Notes under the pieces: model-generated
The model's database searches: none
What the model was told of the DNA's origin: nothing
The model's input: the letters and a program-made list of their open reading frames with translations, nothing else
Position numbers and translations under genes: made by a program
Shown: positions 28,262 through 38,486 of the stretch, in pieces
Layout: every line of letters starts with the position of its first letter
Position numbering within the stretch: the stretch's first letter is position 1
Source of the DNA: Rhodopirellula sp. P2
GTDB lineage: Bacteria; Planctomycetota; Planctomycetia; Pirellulales; Pirellulaceae
Reading direction: 5' to 3'
DNA: 64,000 nucleotides
Assembly (NCBI RefSeq): GCF_028768465.1
Contig: NZ_CP118225.1
Span: 5,499,001-5,563,000, forward strand

Positions 28262-29017
28262 GCGTGAGCGAGGCACCACACCGCACCCCACGCCGGCCCC
28301 CTCCGGGGCGACCCGCCAATTCTCGCCATGGATCTCGGGGCTTCCGCCCCGAGCTACCGAAGACGGCCCCATCCGGGGCGATCGCGGCAATGCACCAAAG
28401 GTGCAATCGGATACCCGACGCGTGAGCGAGGCACCACACCGCACCCCACGCCGGCCCCCTCCGGGGCGACCCGCCGATTCTCGCCATGGATCTCGGGGCT
28501 TCCGCCCCGAGCTACCGAAGACGGCCCCATGCGGGGCGATCGCGGCAACGCACCAAAGGTGCAATCGGAAACCCGACGCGTGAGCGAGGCACCATACCGC
28601 ACCCCACGCCGGCCCCCTCCGGGGCGACCCGCCGATTCTCGCCATGGATCTCGGGGCTTCCGCCCCGAGCTACCCAAGGCGGCCCCATCCGGGGCGATCG
28701 CGGCAATGCAACAAAGGTGCAATCGGATACCCGACGCGTGAGCGAGGCACCACACCGCACCCCACGCCGGCCCCCTCCGGGGCGACCCGCCGATTCTCGC
28801 CATGGATCTCGGGGCTTCCGCCCCGAGCTACCCAAGGCGGCCCCATCCGGGGCGATCGCGGCAATGCAACAAAGGTGCAATCGGATACCCGACGCGTGAG
28901 CGAGGCACCACACCGCACCCCACGCCGGTCCCCTCCGGGGCGACCCGCCGATTCTCGCCATGGATCTCGGGGCGTCTGCCCCGAGCTACCGAAGACGGCC
29001 CCCTCCGGGGCGATGGT
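28262..29017. repeat. 158-bp tandem repeat array, 4.8 copies
   Basis: Units begin (GCGTGAGCGAGGCACCA) at 28262, 28420, 28578, 28736 and 28894, exactly 158 bp apart; the last is truncated and diverged. Each unit has three strong hairpins: CTCGGGGC-TTCC-GCCCCGAG, GCCCC-ATCC-GGGGC and TGCACC-AAA-GGTGCA (some copies altered to TGCAACAAAGGTGCA). 158 is not a multiple of 3 and no frame shows protein character, so the long overlapping frames here are artefacts. Part of the unit recurs inverted near 57578-57620. Confidence 0.95.
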
Positions 29018-29047
29018 GCGGGGCCGCTTGCATCGGGCGACGGAAGC

Positions 29048-31156
<2,109 letters not shown>

Positions 31157-31420
31157 CGAGCGGGCCAACGAAAGAAAAGCGATGCAAAGAATTACCATTT
31201 TTACGCACGAGATCGCACGCAGAGCGACCTCCAATCGCCGTGAAACACCATTTTATCTGGCTTTCAGGGAAGATAGCGAACTTGTACCACGCCCGAGGTT
31301 CAAAACAGGCAATCTGCGTCGGCTGTTCCAAGCGTAGGGCTGGTTCTGAATGGTCCGCTGATTCTGGTCGAAACAGTTAACCAGATGAATCCCGTGTTCC
31401 CGGACTACACGAGAGTACCA

Positions 31421-32932
31421 ATGGAAACGAAAAAAACGACGAAATGGAAGTTGCTCGCGTTGGCAGCCATGCTGTCAGCAGGATCCGCCTCGGCGGCGGA
31501 TCAAGGCAACTCGGACATGACTCAATACTACACCGGTGCTGCACCGGTGTCCGCAGAGGAAGGCGACATCGTTTATGACGACGTCGACTATTCCGCCGAC
31601 AACATGGCGGCGTCCTTCTACGGTAACGAAGGACAATCGCTTCAGCCGGTTGCCTTTGTTGGTGACCAACAACTAGGCAGCGGTGTTCCAACCCCGTCTC
31701 CGATGATGGACGATTCTTACATCGTCAGCAACGGCGGCGGCTGCAGCACAGGCGATTGTGGCAACGGCTACGAAATGGCCAGCAGCTGCGGCTCAGCTTG
31801 CGGCGGCAACTGTGGCAAATGCCGCAAACGCCCGATCCGCAAGATGATGCAAAAGCACGACGTGTGGATGACCGCGGAAGCGTTGCTGTGGTTCACCCAA
31901 GCACGCTCGACCACGCCTTTGATCACTCAAAACGCTGCGGGCGTCGATCCTGAACTGGATGTCGCTGGCACCTCCACCCTCTTTGGTGGTGACGAGTCAA
32001 TCGGTGGCGACATGACTGCCGGATTCCGCTTGGACTTCGGTAAAAACCTCAGCGACGACTTCGGTGTCGGTGGCCGCTTCTGGTGGCTTAGCGAAAGCAG
32101 CGAAGACGCCAGCTCTGGTGGCCTCGTCAACGGCAATGCTCAGACCTACGGTCGCCCGTTCTATGACACGAACATCGCGTCGGACAACAGCACTCTGATT
32201 GCCAGCACCGGAGTTCCCGGCAATGACAACTTTGAAGGCTCGTTCTCCGCAGAGAGCTCGCTCGACATCTACGCCGCGGAAGCTTATGCCCGCATGAAGA
32301 TGCTCAGTGGTTCGGGATTCCGTACCGACTTGATCGGTGGTTTCTCGCACTTCGGAATCGACGACAGCTTGACGGTGAACAGCACCAGCATCCAAACCAC
32401 CGATGCAATCGCTGGCAGCATTGGCGACACGACGGTTCTGTACGACAACATCGAAACGGAAAACCGTTTCTACGGTGGTCAGATCGGTTTTGAAACCATG
32501 CTCAACCGCGGCAAGTGGAGCTTCAAGGCGTTGACCAAGGTTCACTTGGGCAACATGGAGCAAATCTATCGCGGCACGGGCTTGCGAACCTTCACGGACG
32601 CTGGTTTTGTTACCACCACGTCGACCGACGGTGGTGTGCTCGCCCTGGGCGACACCTTCAACACGACCGCACTGGACCAAGACAAATTCACCTTCGCCCC
32701 TGAAGCGAACGTGAAATTGGGCTACAAGTTCCGCCCGAACGTTTCGATGTCCGTCGGCTACAGCTTCATCTACTGGGATGACGTTTTGCTGTCAGGCGAC
32801 AACATCAACAACGTTTACAACGGTGACGGAATCACGTTCCCACCAGCACCATTGGCCCAGCCCGCGTCAGAACGCAAGGACAGCTCCTTGTACACGCACG
32901 GCATCGACTTGGGCTGTGTCATCGACTTCTAA
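31421..32932 (+). CDS. BBP7-family outer-membrane beta-barrel protein
   Basis: 503 residues from ATG 31421 (METKKTTKWKLLALAAM), giving a signal peptide ending at SASAAD. A Gly/Cys-rich segment with nine Cys (GGGCSTGDCGNGYEMASSC, then GGNCGKC) precedes a basic patch and the BBP7 opening (VWMTAEALLWFTQARSTTPL). The rest is alternating beta strands (MTAGFRLDFGK, FGVGGRFWWLSESSE, YKFRPNVSMSVGYSFIYWDD) ending in aromatic-final CVIDF. These barrels are abundant in planctomycetes. The Cys cluster may cross-link or bind metal at the surface. It is followed by a terminator at 33052. Confidence 0.9.
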   Translation: METKKTTKWKLLALAAMLSAGSASAADQGNSDMTQYYTGAAPVSAEEGDIVYDDVDYSADNMAASFYGNEGQSLQPVAFVGDQQLGSGVPTPSPMMDDSYIVSNGGGCSTGDCGNGYEMASSCGSACGGNCGKCRKRPIRKMMQKHDVWMTAEALLWFTQARSTTPLITQNAAGVDPELDVAGTSTLFGGDESIGGDMTAGFRLDFGKNLSDDFGVGGRFWWLSESSEDASSGGLVNGNAQTYGRPFYDTNIASDNSTLIASTGVPGNDNFEGSFSAESSLDIYAAEAYARMKMLSGSGFRTDLIGGFSHFGIDDSLTVNSTSIQTTDAIAGSIGDTTVLYDNIETENRFYGGQIGFETMLNRGKWSFKALTKVHLGNMEQIYRGTGLRTFTDAGFVTTTSTDGGVLALGDTFNTTALDQDKFTFAPEANVKLGYKFRPNVSMSVGYSFIYWDDVLLSGDNINNVYNGDGITFPPAPLAQPASERKDSSLYTHGIDLGCVIDF

Positions 32933-32945
32933 GCTGAACTTAGCG

Positions 32946-32959
32946 GGAACAATTGTTCC
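32946..32959. repeat. Perfect palindrome GGAACAATTGTTCC
   Basis: Fourteen-bp perfect dyad just after the BBP7 stop codon. The same arms (GGAACAAT, ATTGTTCC) occur in each unit of the 188-bp repeats at 47393-47768. Confidence 0.7.
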
Positions 32960-33051
32960 TGATAGGCGGTAAGTTCTGCCGGGTGGACTCCGGTTTGATA
33001 ACTGTCCGGGGTTCCAAGTCGGAGACTGCTCGGCGAAAGCAAACAAGACGT

Positions 33052-33081
33052 GCGAGGATTCAAATCCTCGCGCGTTTTTTT
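33052..33081 (+). terminator. Rho-independent terminator after the BBP7 gene
   Basis: GCGAGGAT (33052-33059), loop TCAA, ATCCTCGC (33064-33071), then GCG and seven Ts (33075-33081). Confidence 0.9.
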
Positions 33082-33123
33082 GTGCGCTGATTCAACAGGG
33101 AGACTCCTCCCGTGCAGCGGACA

Positions 33124-33867
33124 TCAGTCATCCAAATCGACGGTGACGTCCACAAAGTCCTCTTCTGACAAGAACTGGATGCCGTCCAACGTGGCACCGT
33201 GTTCTCTCGCAATCTTCATGACTTGATTGTGGGCACCGGCCAAGCGTTCTTCATCGTTGCTGCCTTCCTGAAACACGAAGACGCCAAATCGACCGGCTTC
33301 ATCGGGATCGTCGTCGGCTTGACTGTTTGGGAAACCGCCTTCGATCAAAGCTGCCGCCAGCTTTTGCATTTGCTCCAGCGTTTCCCCCATCAGCAGAAAC
33401 ACCCAAGGCAGCTCTTCGCCAGGATTCAATCCGCTGTCACTGAAATGCCGAAGTCGCCACACCGCTTCGTCCAAACTCAGCCAATCGAACAGCTCGTCAT
33501 CATCGATGGCGTCGAACACTTCCACGCCTTCGTACTCGATGCCAGTGCGTTCGGCGATCTGTTGCATTCGGTCCGCGATCTTCTTCACTTCGCTGGGCAC
33601 CAGCGCGCCGGTCTTGACCACACTCAACATGGGCCGTCCGAGCGACAACCTTCCCTTTTCATCGATCTCTTCGACCGACTCTTCCAGCTCACACAGGTAA
33701 TCGCCCAGCGTCTCGGCAATCGAGCGCAACTGCCCGATCTCGGCGCCTCGCAAGGTGAACGTCCAATCCATCGGCACAGACAACTCAACCCCTTGCTCTT
33801 CCACGAGATGCGAAAAGAGGGCGTCGATGTCAAATGCCAAATCGGGTTCGTCAGAGGATGCGTTCAT
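33124..33867 (-). CDS. Acidic protein with two RraB-like domains
   Basis: 247 residues from ATG 33867, very acidic, no signal. Two similar alpha/beta units: about 34-118 (DWTFTLRGAEIGQLRSIAET...IGIEYEGVEVFDAI-like end, here RTGIEYEGVEVFD) and about 152-240 (LPWVFLLMGETLEQMQKLAA to EHGATLDGIQFL). Each ends in an aromatic/acidic G-x-Y/L-x-G-hydrophobic segment reminiscent of RraB, the regulator of RNase E (GxYDGWE-type end). The family assignment is tentative; no search was run. Confidence 0.6.
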   Translation of the reverse strand: MNASSDEPDLAFDIDALFSHLVEEQGVELSVPMDWTFTLRGAEIGQLRSIAETLGDYLCELEESVEEIDEKGRLSLGRPMLSVVKTGALVPSEVKKIADRMQQIAERTGIEYEGVEVFDAIDDDELFDWLSLDEAVWRLRHFSDSGLNPGEELPWVFLLMGETLEQMQKLAAALIEGGFPNSQADDDPDEAGRFGVFVFQEGSNDEERLAGAHNQVMKIAREHGATLDGIQFLSEEDFVDVTVDLDD

Positions 33868-33962
33868 GACGCCAGATTACCAGATTCGGTGGTCACCGCC
33901 AGAACCGACGACCGGAACGCCAGAGCCCCCTGCCACTCCGGCTTTGTGCTACATTTTCAGCC

Positions 33963-35207
33963 ATGACGACGGACATTGAAAAACAACTGATCGAAACGAA
34001 CCTTCGCTTTCGAATTGCGACGCGAACGGCAAAGCTCGGCTATTGGGTGTTTGAAGTCGAGACGTCCGAGGTGGAGGTCTCGGAAGAGTTGCTTCACCAA
34101 CTTGGCCTGCCAGCGGATTTCACCTGGTCACTCCAGAGCTGGAAAGACCGCCTGCACCCAGACGACTACGATCGCGCCATCACACAGCTCGCGACCGTCA
34201 CCGAAGGAAACCCCTCCGCGTATTTCAACGTTTTTCGCCTGCGACATTCCGATGGTGGCTTTCGCTGGATCGAATCGATCGGCGATTTCATCCACGACAG
34301 CGATGGAAAACTGGTCCGGATGATCGGGACCCACCAAGACATCAGTCGTCGGATCGAGATCGAACAGGCGCTGGACGCGGCTCTGGAAAACAGCATCCAG
34401 ACCAACGAGGCGCTGCAACGCAGCAATCAAGAACTGGAACAATTCGCCTACGTCGCTTCGCACGACCTGCGTTCACCGCTTCGAGGCCTGCAGAACCTGG
34501 CAACGTGGATCACCGAGGACATTGAAGAATCGGGGAAAGAAGTCCCTGAATCCGTCCGGGAACATTGCTCGACCATGAGCAAACAAATCGAACGCATGCA
34601 AGCGTTGCTGGATGGCCTGCTGGCTTACGCGAGAATCGACCAAAGCTACACATCGACCGAACCTGTCGACCTGAATCAAATCGTGTCGGAAGCCATCGCG
34701 TTCGTCGAAGCCGACTCGAATTTTGAGGTGCGACTGGAGTCCGACCTGCCCACCGTCATCGGCAACTCATCCCCGATGATGCGTGTGATGGTGAATTTGA
34801 TTGACAATGCCATCAAACACCATCCGGGGCCTTCCGGAAAAATCATCATTCGCGGCGGGATGGTGGAGGACGGAACCGCGGAGGTGATCGTCGAGGACGA
34901 TGGCAACGGCATTCCCCCCGAACACCGCGAACGTGTCTTCCGAATGTTCGAAACGCTGGGCAGAAATCGCCAGAGCGGGAAAGGCGGAATGGGATTGGCC
35001 ATGGTCCGCAAACTCGTGCTTTCTTGTGGAGGCACGATCCGTTTCGACGCCTCGCCACTGGGCGGCGCCGCTGCGATCACGCGGTGGCCCACCGATGCGT
35101 CGCGGCCTGCCAACAAAAAATCGCCCGAACTGACCCACCGCTTGCTGGAAGCCATCACCGGATCCAGCGACCTCACGGATGCCGATCCCGACGCGGCTGC
35201 CGAATAG
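33963..35207 (+). CDS. Soluble PAS sensor histidine kinase
   Basis: 414 residues from ATG 33963, with no TM. PAS fold of the PAS_3 type at about 20-130 (LHPDDYDRA, then SDGGFRWIESIGDFI and GTHQDISRRIEIE), a short coil, then HisKA with H box FAYVASHDLRSPLRGLQN (His at about 165), and HATPase motifs (MVNLIDNAIKHH, VEDDGNGIPPEHRERVFRMF, GKGGMGLAMVRKL). Cytosolic kinases of this form sense small molecules or redox state. No response regulator is adjacent, so it is an orphan. The divergent RraB-like gene starts about 95 bp upstream. Confidence 0.93.
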   Translation: MTTDIEKQLIETNLRFRIATRTAKLGYWVFEVETSEVEVSEELLHQLGLPADFTWSLQSWKDRLHPDDYDRAITQLATVTEGNPSAYFNVFRLRHSDGGFRWIESIGDFIHDSDGKLVRMIGTHQDISRRIEIEQALDAALENSIQTNEALQRSNQELEQFAYVASHDLRSPLRGLQNLATWITEDIEESGKEVPESVREHCSTMSKQIERMQALLDGLLAYARIDQSYTSTEPVDLNQIVSEAIAFVEADSNFEVRLESDLPTVIGNSSPMMRVMVNLIDNAIKHHPGPSGKIIIRGGMVEDGTAEVIVEDDGNGIPPEHRERVFRMFETLGRNRQSGKGGMGLAMVRKLVLSCGGTIRFDASPLGGAAAITRWPTDASRPANKKSPELTHRLLEAITGSSDLTDADPDAAAE

Positions 35208-35471
35208 CTGAACGGGGCCATCTTGGGACCTCAGCCTTCTGAGTGACCGATTTGAGCGTGCTAGTCTGCGGAGGCCGAATGAAGGAGGCTTTGCGACGCA
35301 CATCCCGCAACACTCGCCTGAACGTGTCGGCTCACCTGCCGGAGCAGCGTCGCAGCGGCTTGATCCGGCCTACCTGAGAAATCGATCACTTCTAAAATCG
35401 ACGTCCTGCGGTGATTCCGAAACGGGCAATCTTGGCTATGGGCGGAAGGAAATGCTACGCATCTATGAAAA
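35208..35471. other. Spacer between convergent genes, no gene seen
   Basis: About 260 bp with short frames only, adjacent to the terminator at 35472-35494. No tandem repeats. Confidence 0.5.
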
Positions 35472-35494
35472 CACCCAGACACGAGGTCTGGGTG
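35472..35494 (-). terminator. Terminator of the minus-strand pair at 35523-36543
   Basis: Read on the minus strand: CACCCAGAC, loop CTCGT, GTCTGGGTG, followed by TTTTC. Nine-bp perfect stem, short T run. Confidence 0.75.
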
Positions 35495-35522
35495 CGATGA
35501 TTTCAGTCGTTGCTGGTGTGGA

Positions 35523-35729
35523 TCAGCCCAGGAAGGGACTGTTCGTTGTCAGCATCACGGTCGGACGAGCCGTGTTGGTTTTGTAGTAGTCGGGTCCCCA
35601 GCGATTCAGTTCCACGAACATCGCGATGACCGCGATCAACATGAACAACATCGCCAGCAACAACATCACCGTGTAAACACTCGGTGGTTGCTTGCCCGTC
35701 GGAGCATCATTCGATGGAAGTGTCGACAC
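35523..35729 (-). CDS. Small single-span membrane protein (68 aa)
   Basis: 68 residues from ATG 35729, overlapping the end of the preceding coiled-coil gene by 23 nt, which implies translational coupling. One TM helix at about 20-42 (VMLLLAMLFMLIAVIAMFVEL), cytoplasmic N-terminus, then an extracytoplasmic RWGPDYYKTNTARP tail. Its pairing with the upstream membrane coiled-coil gene suggests a small complex; no function known. Confidence 0.75.
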   Translation of the reverse strand: MSTLPSNDAPTGKQPPSVYTVMLLLAMLFMLIAVIAMFVELNRWGPDYYKTNTARPTVMLTTNSPFLG

Positions 35730-36543
35730 GATCGCCCTCCTCCACTACGCCTTCACTGTAGTCCCGCATGATTTCAGCAACCGCACGATCCGGTTCTGTC
35801 TCACGCACTTTCAAACGCGTCACATAGCGGCCACCACGGGTGACTTCTAAGTAGTGACCGTTGCGAAGCCCGTCGTCGTAGCCGATCGAAACTTCGACCA
35901 ACTTGCGAGGTCGGTTGACGACCAACACGGTTCCGTTGCGTTCCGGCGGAGCACCGTCGAGCGGGTCGTTCATGTTCAACCCGGCGGCGTCGACGACTTC
36001 TTTGTATCGCGTCACCTGAGTCAACATTTGATCGTAGCGGTCTTGTTGCAACTGAACCGTGCCGCGAAGGCTGTTCATCTGGTCGGTCAATTCCAACGTG
36101 CGTGCGAACAAGGTGTCACGATCTTGCTGCTCGGTGCGAATTTGCTCACGCAATCGAGTGTTGTCCGCGGTGATCTTTTCCAACTCTTCCGCGCGAGCCC
36201 GGTCGATCTGGGCCAGCTCGGTGCTTTTAGCTTGCAGCTGCTGCACGGTCGATTCGCTCTCACGCAACTGCGATTCCAACTGGTCCAGCTGGGTTTGCAG
36301 AGCGGCCAAGGCGGTTCGACGAGCGGCTTGTTCGCGATCCAAGGACGATTGGGTACGTGCTCTTGAATCACGAAGCTGTTCGTTCGTGCGTGCGACGGTT
36401 TCGATCTGGGCCTTCAAACCCTGAGGTCCGAGCACGACATCACGCCAATTGCGATGAGACGCGTTGACGGCGAGCGCCAAAACCATAAAAACCCCGCTCA
36501 AGAGCAGGATTATGACCGAAAAGGATTTCCCGAGTAGGGTCAT
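35707..36543 (-). CDS. Membrane-anchored coiled-coil protein
   Basis: 278 residues from ATG 36543. One N-terminal TM anchor (about 7-27, SVIILLLSGVFMVLALAV), then a coiled coil of about 130 residues (about 45-175, Gln/Glu/Arg heptads), then a compact C-terminal domain (about 195-278) with strands such as NGTVLVVNRPRKLVEVSIGY, GLRNGHYLEVTRGGRYVTRL and DRAVAEIMR. Conserved-looking but of unknown function; the C-terminal fold could be an SH3-like or OB-like domain. Operon with the 68-residue membrane protein. Confidence 0.8.
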   Translation of the reverse strand: MTLLGKSFSVIILLLSGVFMVLALAVNASHRNWRDVVLGPQGLKAQIETVARTNEQLRDSRARTQSSLDREQAARRTALAALQTQLDQLESQLRESESTVQQLQAKSTELAQIDRARAEELEKITADNTRLREQIRTEQQDRDTLFARTLELTDQMNSLRGTVQLQQDRYDQMLTQVTRYKEVVDAAGLNMNDPLDGAPPERNGTVLVVNRPRKLVEVSIGYDDGLRNGHYLEVTRGGRYVTRLKVRETEPDRAVAEIMRDYSEGVVEEGDRVDTSIE

Positions 36544-36842
36544 GGGTGGTCGGTTCCGGATGGAGAAAAGAGGTCGGGAATTTCATTTCAAAGTATAGTT
36601 ACGGCCAAAAATGAGTGTCAACAAAATTGCTTGAAACACATCGCAAATGACGACACCCGCCGAAACGTAGGAAAGTGTAACGATTGTACGGGTTCCCACG
36701 GCCCTCGTTCCGCAACCCTCCCCCCTCCGCAGACGAGAATTCAGCCCTGTTGCGAGATCGCCTCCAAGGTTGACTGGTAGCCTCGCAAGATGCCCCCACC
36801 CGATCAGCGTGGGCTCGTTGCCACGGAAGGACCTGCCAACCC
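36544..36842. other. Spacer, no gene seen
   Basis: About 300 bp between two minus-strand genes. Short frames without motifs; AT-richer just upstream of 36600, consistent with the promoter region of the 36543 gene. Confidence 0.5.
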
Positions 36843-38156
36843 TCACGTTCCCGCTCGCAGCAACAGCTCGCTGATCCGATCCACCGCAGCACTCAGACCA
36901 TGGTTCTCCCGGACCAATTGGCTCGCATTGGCAACGTGCCGATGACGTTGATCGGCTTGCCCGGCGAATTCTCGAATCGCCTGAGCCAAGGAGGCTGGGT
37001 TGTTGGGTTCCGCCCAGTGGCAAGTGGGAGCATCCTCCGAAATTTGCAGCTCGACGGTCCCCCCGGCTCGCGTCGCAACGACGGGCGTTTGCAAAACGAA
37101 CGCTTCCAGCACAACGTTGGGCAACCCCTCGAAATGCGACGGCAACACCAACCCGTCCGCCCCTGCGATTTCAGCGGAAGCCGGTTGCACCGCCCCCACG
37201 AACTCCACCCGATGCAGCGTGTCCTTGGGCCCCGCCGCCAAAACCATGTCTTTCCAACGAGATTCCAAATCGGCTCGCCGGGGCCCCTCCCCAATGAATC
37301 GAAATTCCAGCGGAGGTAGCGAAGCGGGCCACTCCTTCATCAACCATCCGATCGCGTCGAGCAGCGTCGCATGCCCTTTTTCTTCGGTCATCCTGCCAAC
37401 GACCACCAGTCGCAGCGCATCCCTTGGATCGCCGGCCATGCTGCTTGCACGACTCAAGCCTTCCGCTTCCCCCGGGGTGTTCGGGTTGGCCTCGATCGTC
37501 TCGGCGCCAGCGGCAGCCCGAATCGCATCCGCATCGACGGGGTTGCGAATCGTTTCCACCAGCGTTTCCGGCAACCCGTAGTACTGAATCGCGGATTGGC
37601 GAGCAGCCTCACTGACCGCGATCACCGCGGCGCTCCGTCGGTAAGCCCGGGCCAATCGCCGCCGCTTCAACCACACGAATCGCTTTTCAACCAGCGGCAG
37701 CGCCACCTCAGGCGGACTGACAATCGTCGACACTCGCGGACGACGATTCGCAGACGATCCACGCTCGACCGTGGGATGACCGGCGATCAAGGTCATGTGA
37801 AAGGTGCGGTCATAAATGACATCGACTTGCGCCCTGCCAACCAATTCACGAAACCATTCGGCCTGTCGGCGGAGCAGCCCACCGGGAATCCGATCCCAGA
37901 GTTGAGGCGGAAACGACTCAGGAGGATGGTGCACGACAACGTCCCCGGGAATGGTGGTGAGCAAATCACCAACCGCTTGGGTCAGATACAAATGCACCTC
38001 GAAACGCTCGCGATCCAGGTGCCGAGCCAACATGGCGGTTTGCAGCTCACTGCCGCCGCCGCGCATCGAACTGGCCATCAAAAGGACTCGGCGGCGTGGC
38101 ATGGCGGACTGGTTGGGATGGAGAGTTGTTAGCCGGCGTCCGTGCTGGGTCACCAT
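36843..38156 (-). CDS. GT4-type glycosyltransferase
   Basis: 437 residues from ATG 38156; ATG 38102 (MPRRRVLLMASSMRGGGSE) is a good alternative because that is where the family's first strand begins. GT-B fold: N-terminal Rossmann with the donor-loop GGGSELQ, C-terminal domain with LVVVGRMTEEKGHATLLDAI, FIGEGPRRADLE and the E-x7-E motif in SHFEGLPNVVLEAF. Retaining glycosyltransferase on nucleotide sugars, probably envelope or exopolysaccharide. Single gene without other polysaccharide genes nearby. Confidence 0.9.
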   Translation of the reverse strand: MVTQHGRRLTTLHPNQSAMPRRRVLLMASSMRGGGSELQTAMLARHLDRERFEVHLYLTQAVGDLLTTIPGDVVVHHPPESFPPQLWDRIPGGLLRRQAEWFRELVGRAQVDVIYDRTFHMTLIAGHPTVERGSSANRRPRVSTIVSPPEVALPLVEKRFVWLKRRRLARAYRRSAAVIAVSEAARQSAIQYYGLPETLVETIRNPVDADAIRAAAGAETIEANPNTPGEAEGLSRASSMAGDPRDALRLVVVGRMTEEKGHATLLDAIGWLMKEWPASLPPLEFRFIGEGPRRADLESRWKDMVLAAGPKDTLHRVEFVGAVQPASAEIAGADGLVLPSHFEGLPNVVLEAFVLQTPVVATRAGGTVELQISEDAPTCHWAEPNNPASLAQAIREFAGQADQRHRHVANASQLVRENHGLSAAVDRISELLLRAGT

Positions 38157-38159
38157 CTA

Positions 38160-38402
38160 GATTCTATGGTAACGCAGCCAGTCGGCCAGGTTCCACCTGG
38201 CAATGGTGACCAGCTGTAGGCCAGGTTCCACCTCGCGATCGAGCCGATGCTTCGAAAGAAGCGAGGCGAGCACACGAACAGATGCTCCCTCGCGAGCGTC
38301 GCTTGTCACGGCATTTCACCAATGCCATGTGAAACATGGCCTACGTGGATGGCATCAGGATTCTAGCGAACCCAAGCCATACCTGGCCTGCTGCCCAAGC
38401 AC
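38160..38402. repeat. Spacer with GCCAGGT-NNN-ACCTGGC palindromes
   Basis: GCCAGGTTCCACCTGGC at 38185-38201 is followed by a second, imperfect copy at about 38221-38238 (GCCAGGTTCCACCTCGC), and a palindromic stretch with ATGGCATTGGTGAAATGCC-type arms. These share the repeat seen at 53338-54168 and 47787. Confidence 0.7.
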
Positions 38403-38445
38403 AAAAAAAGGCCGCGAGGCGGAGGGCTTCTCCGGTCTCGCGGCC
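38403..38445 (-). terminator. Rho-independent terminator of ppdK
   Basis: On the minus strand GGCCGCGAG (complement of 38437-38445) pairs with CTCGCGGCC (complement of 38410-38418) over an 18-nt loop containing a small inner hairpin, followed by seven Ts (38403-38409). Confidence 0.9.
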
Positions 38446-38486
38446 CATTGATCATTCGTGGAATGGTGCCAGTTTGGCTCGATTCA

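Noticed and set aside
28262-29017. CRISPR array
   Set aside because: The 158-bp periodic units are almost wholly identical, without short repeats separated by unique spacers, and no cas gene is near.
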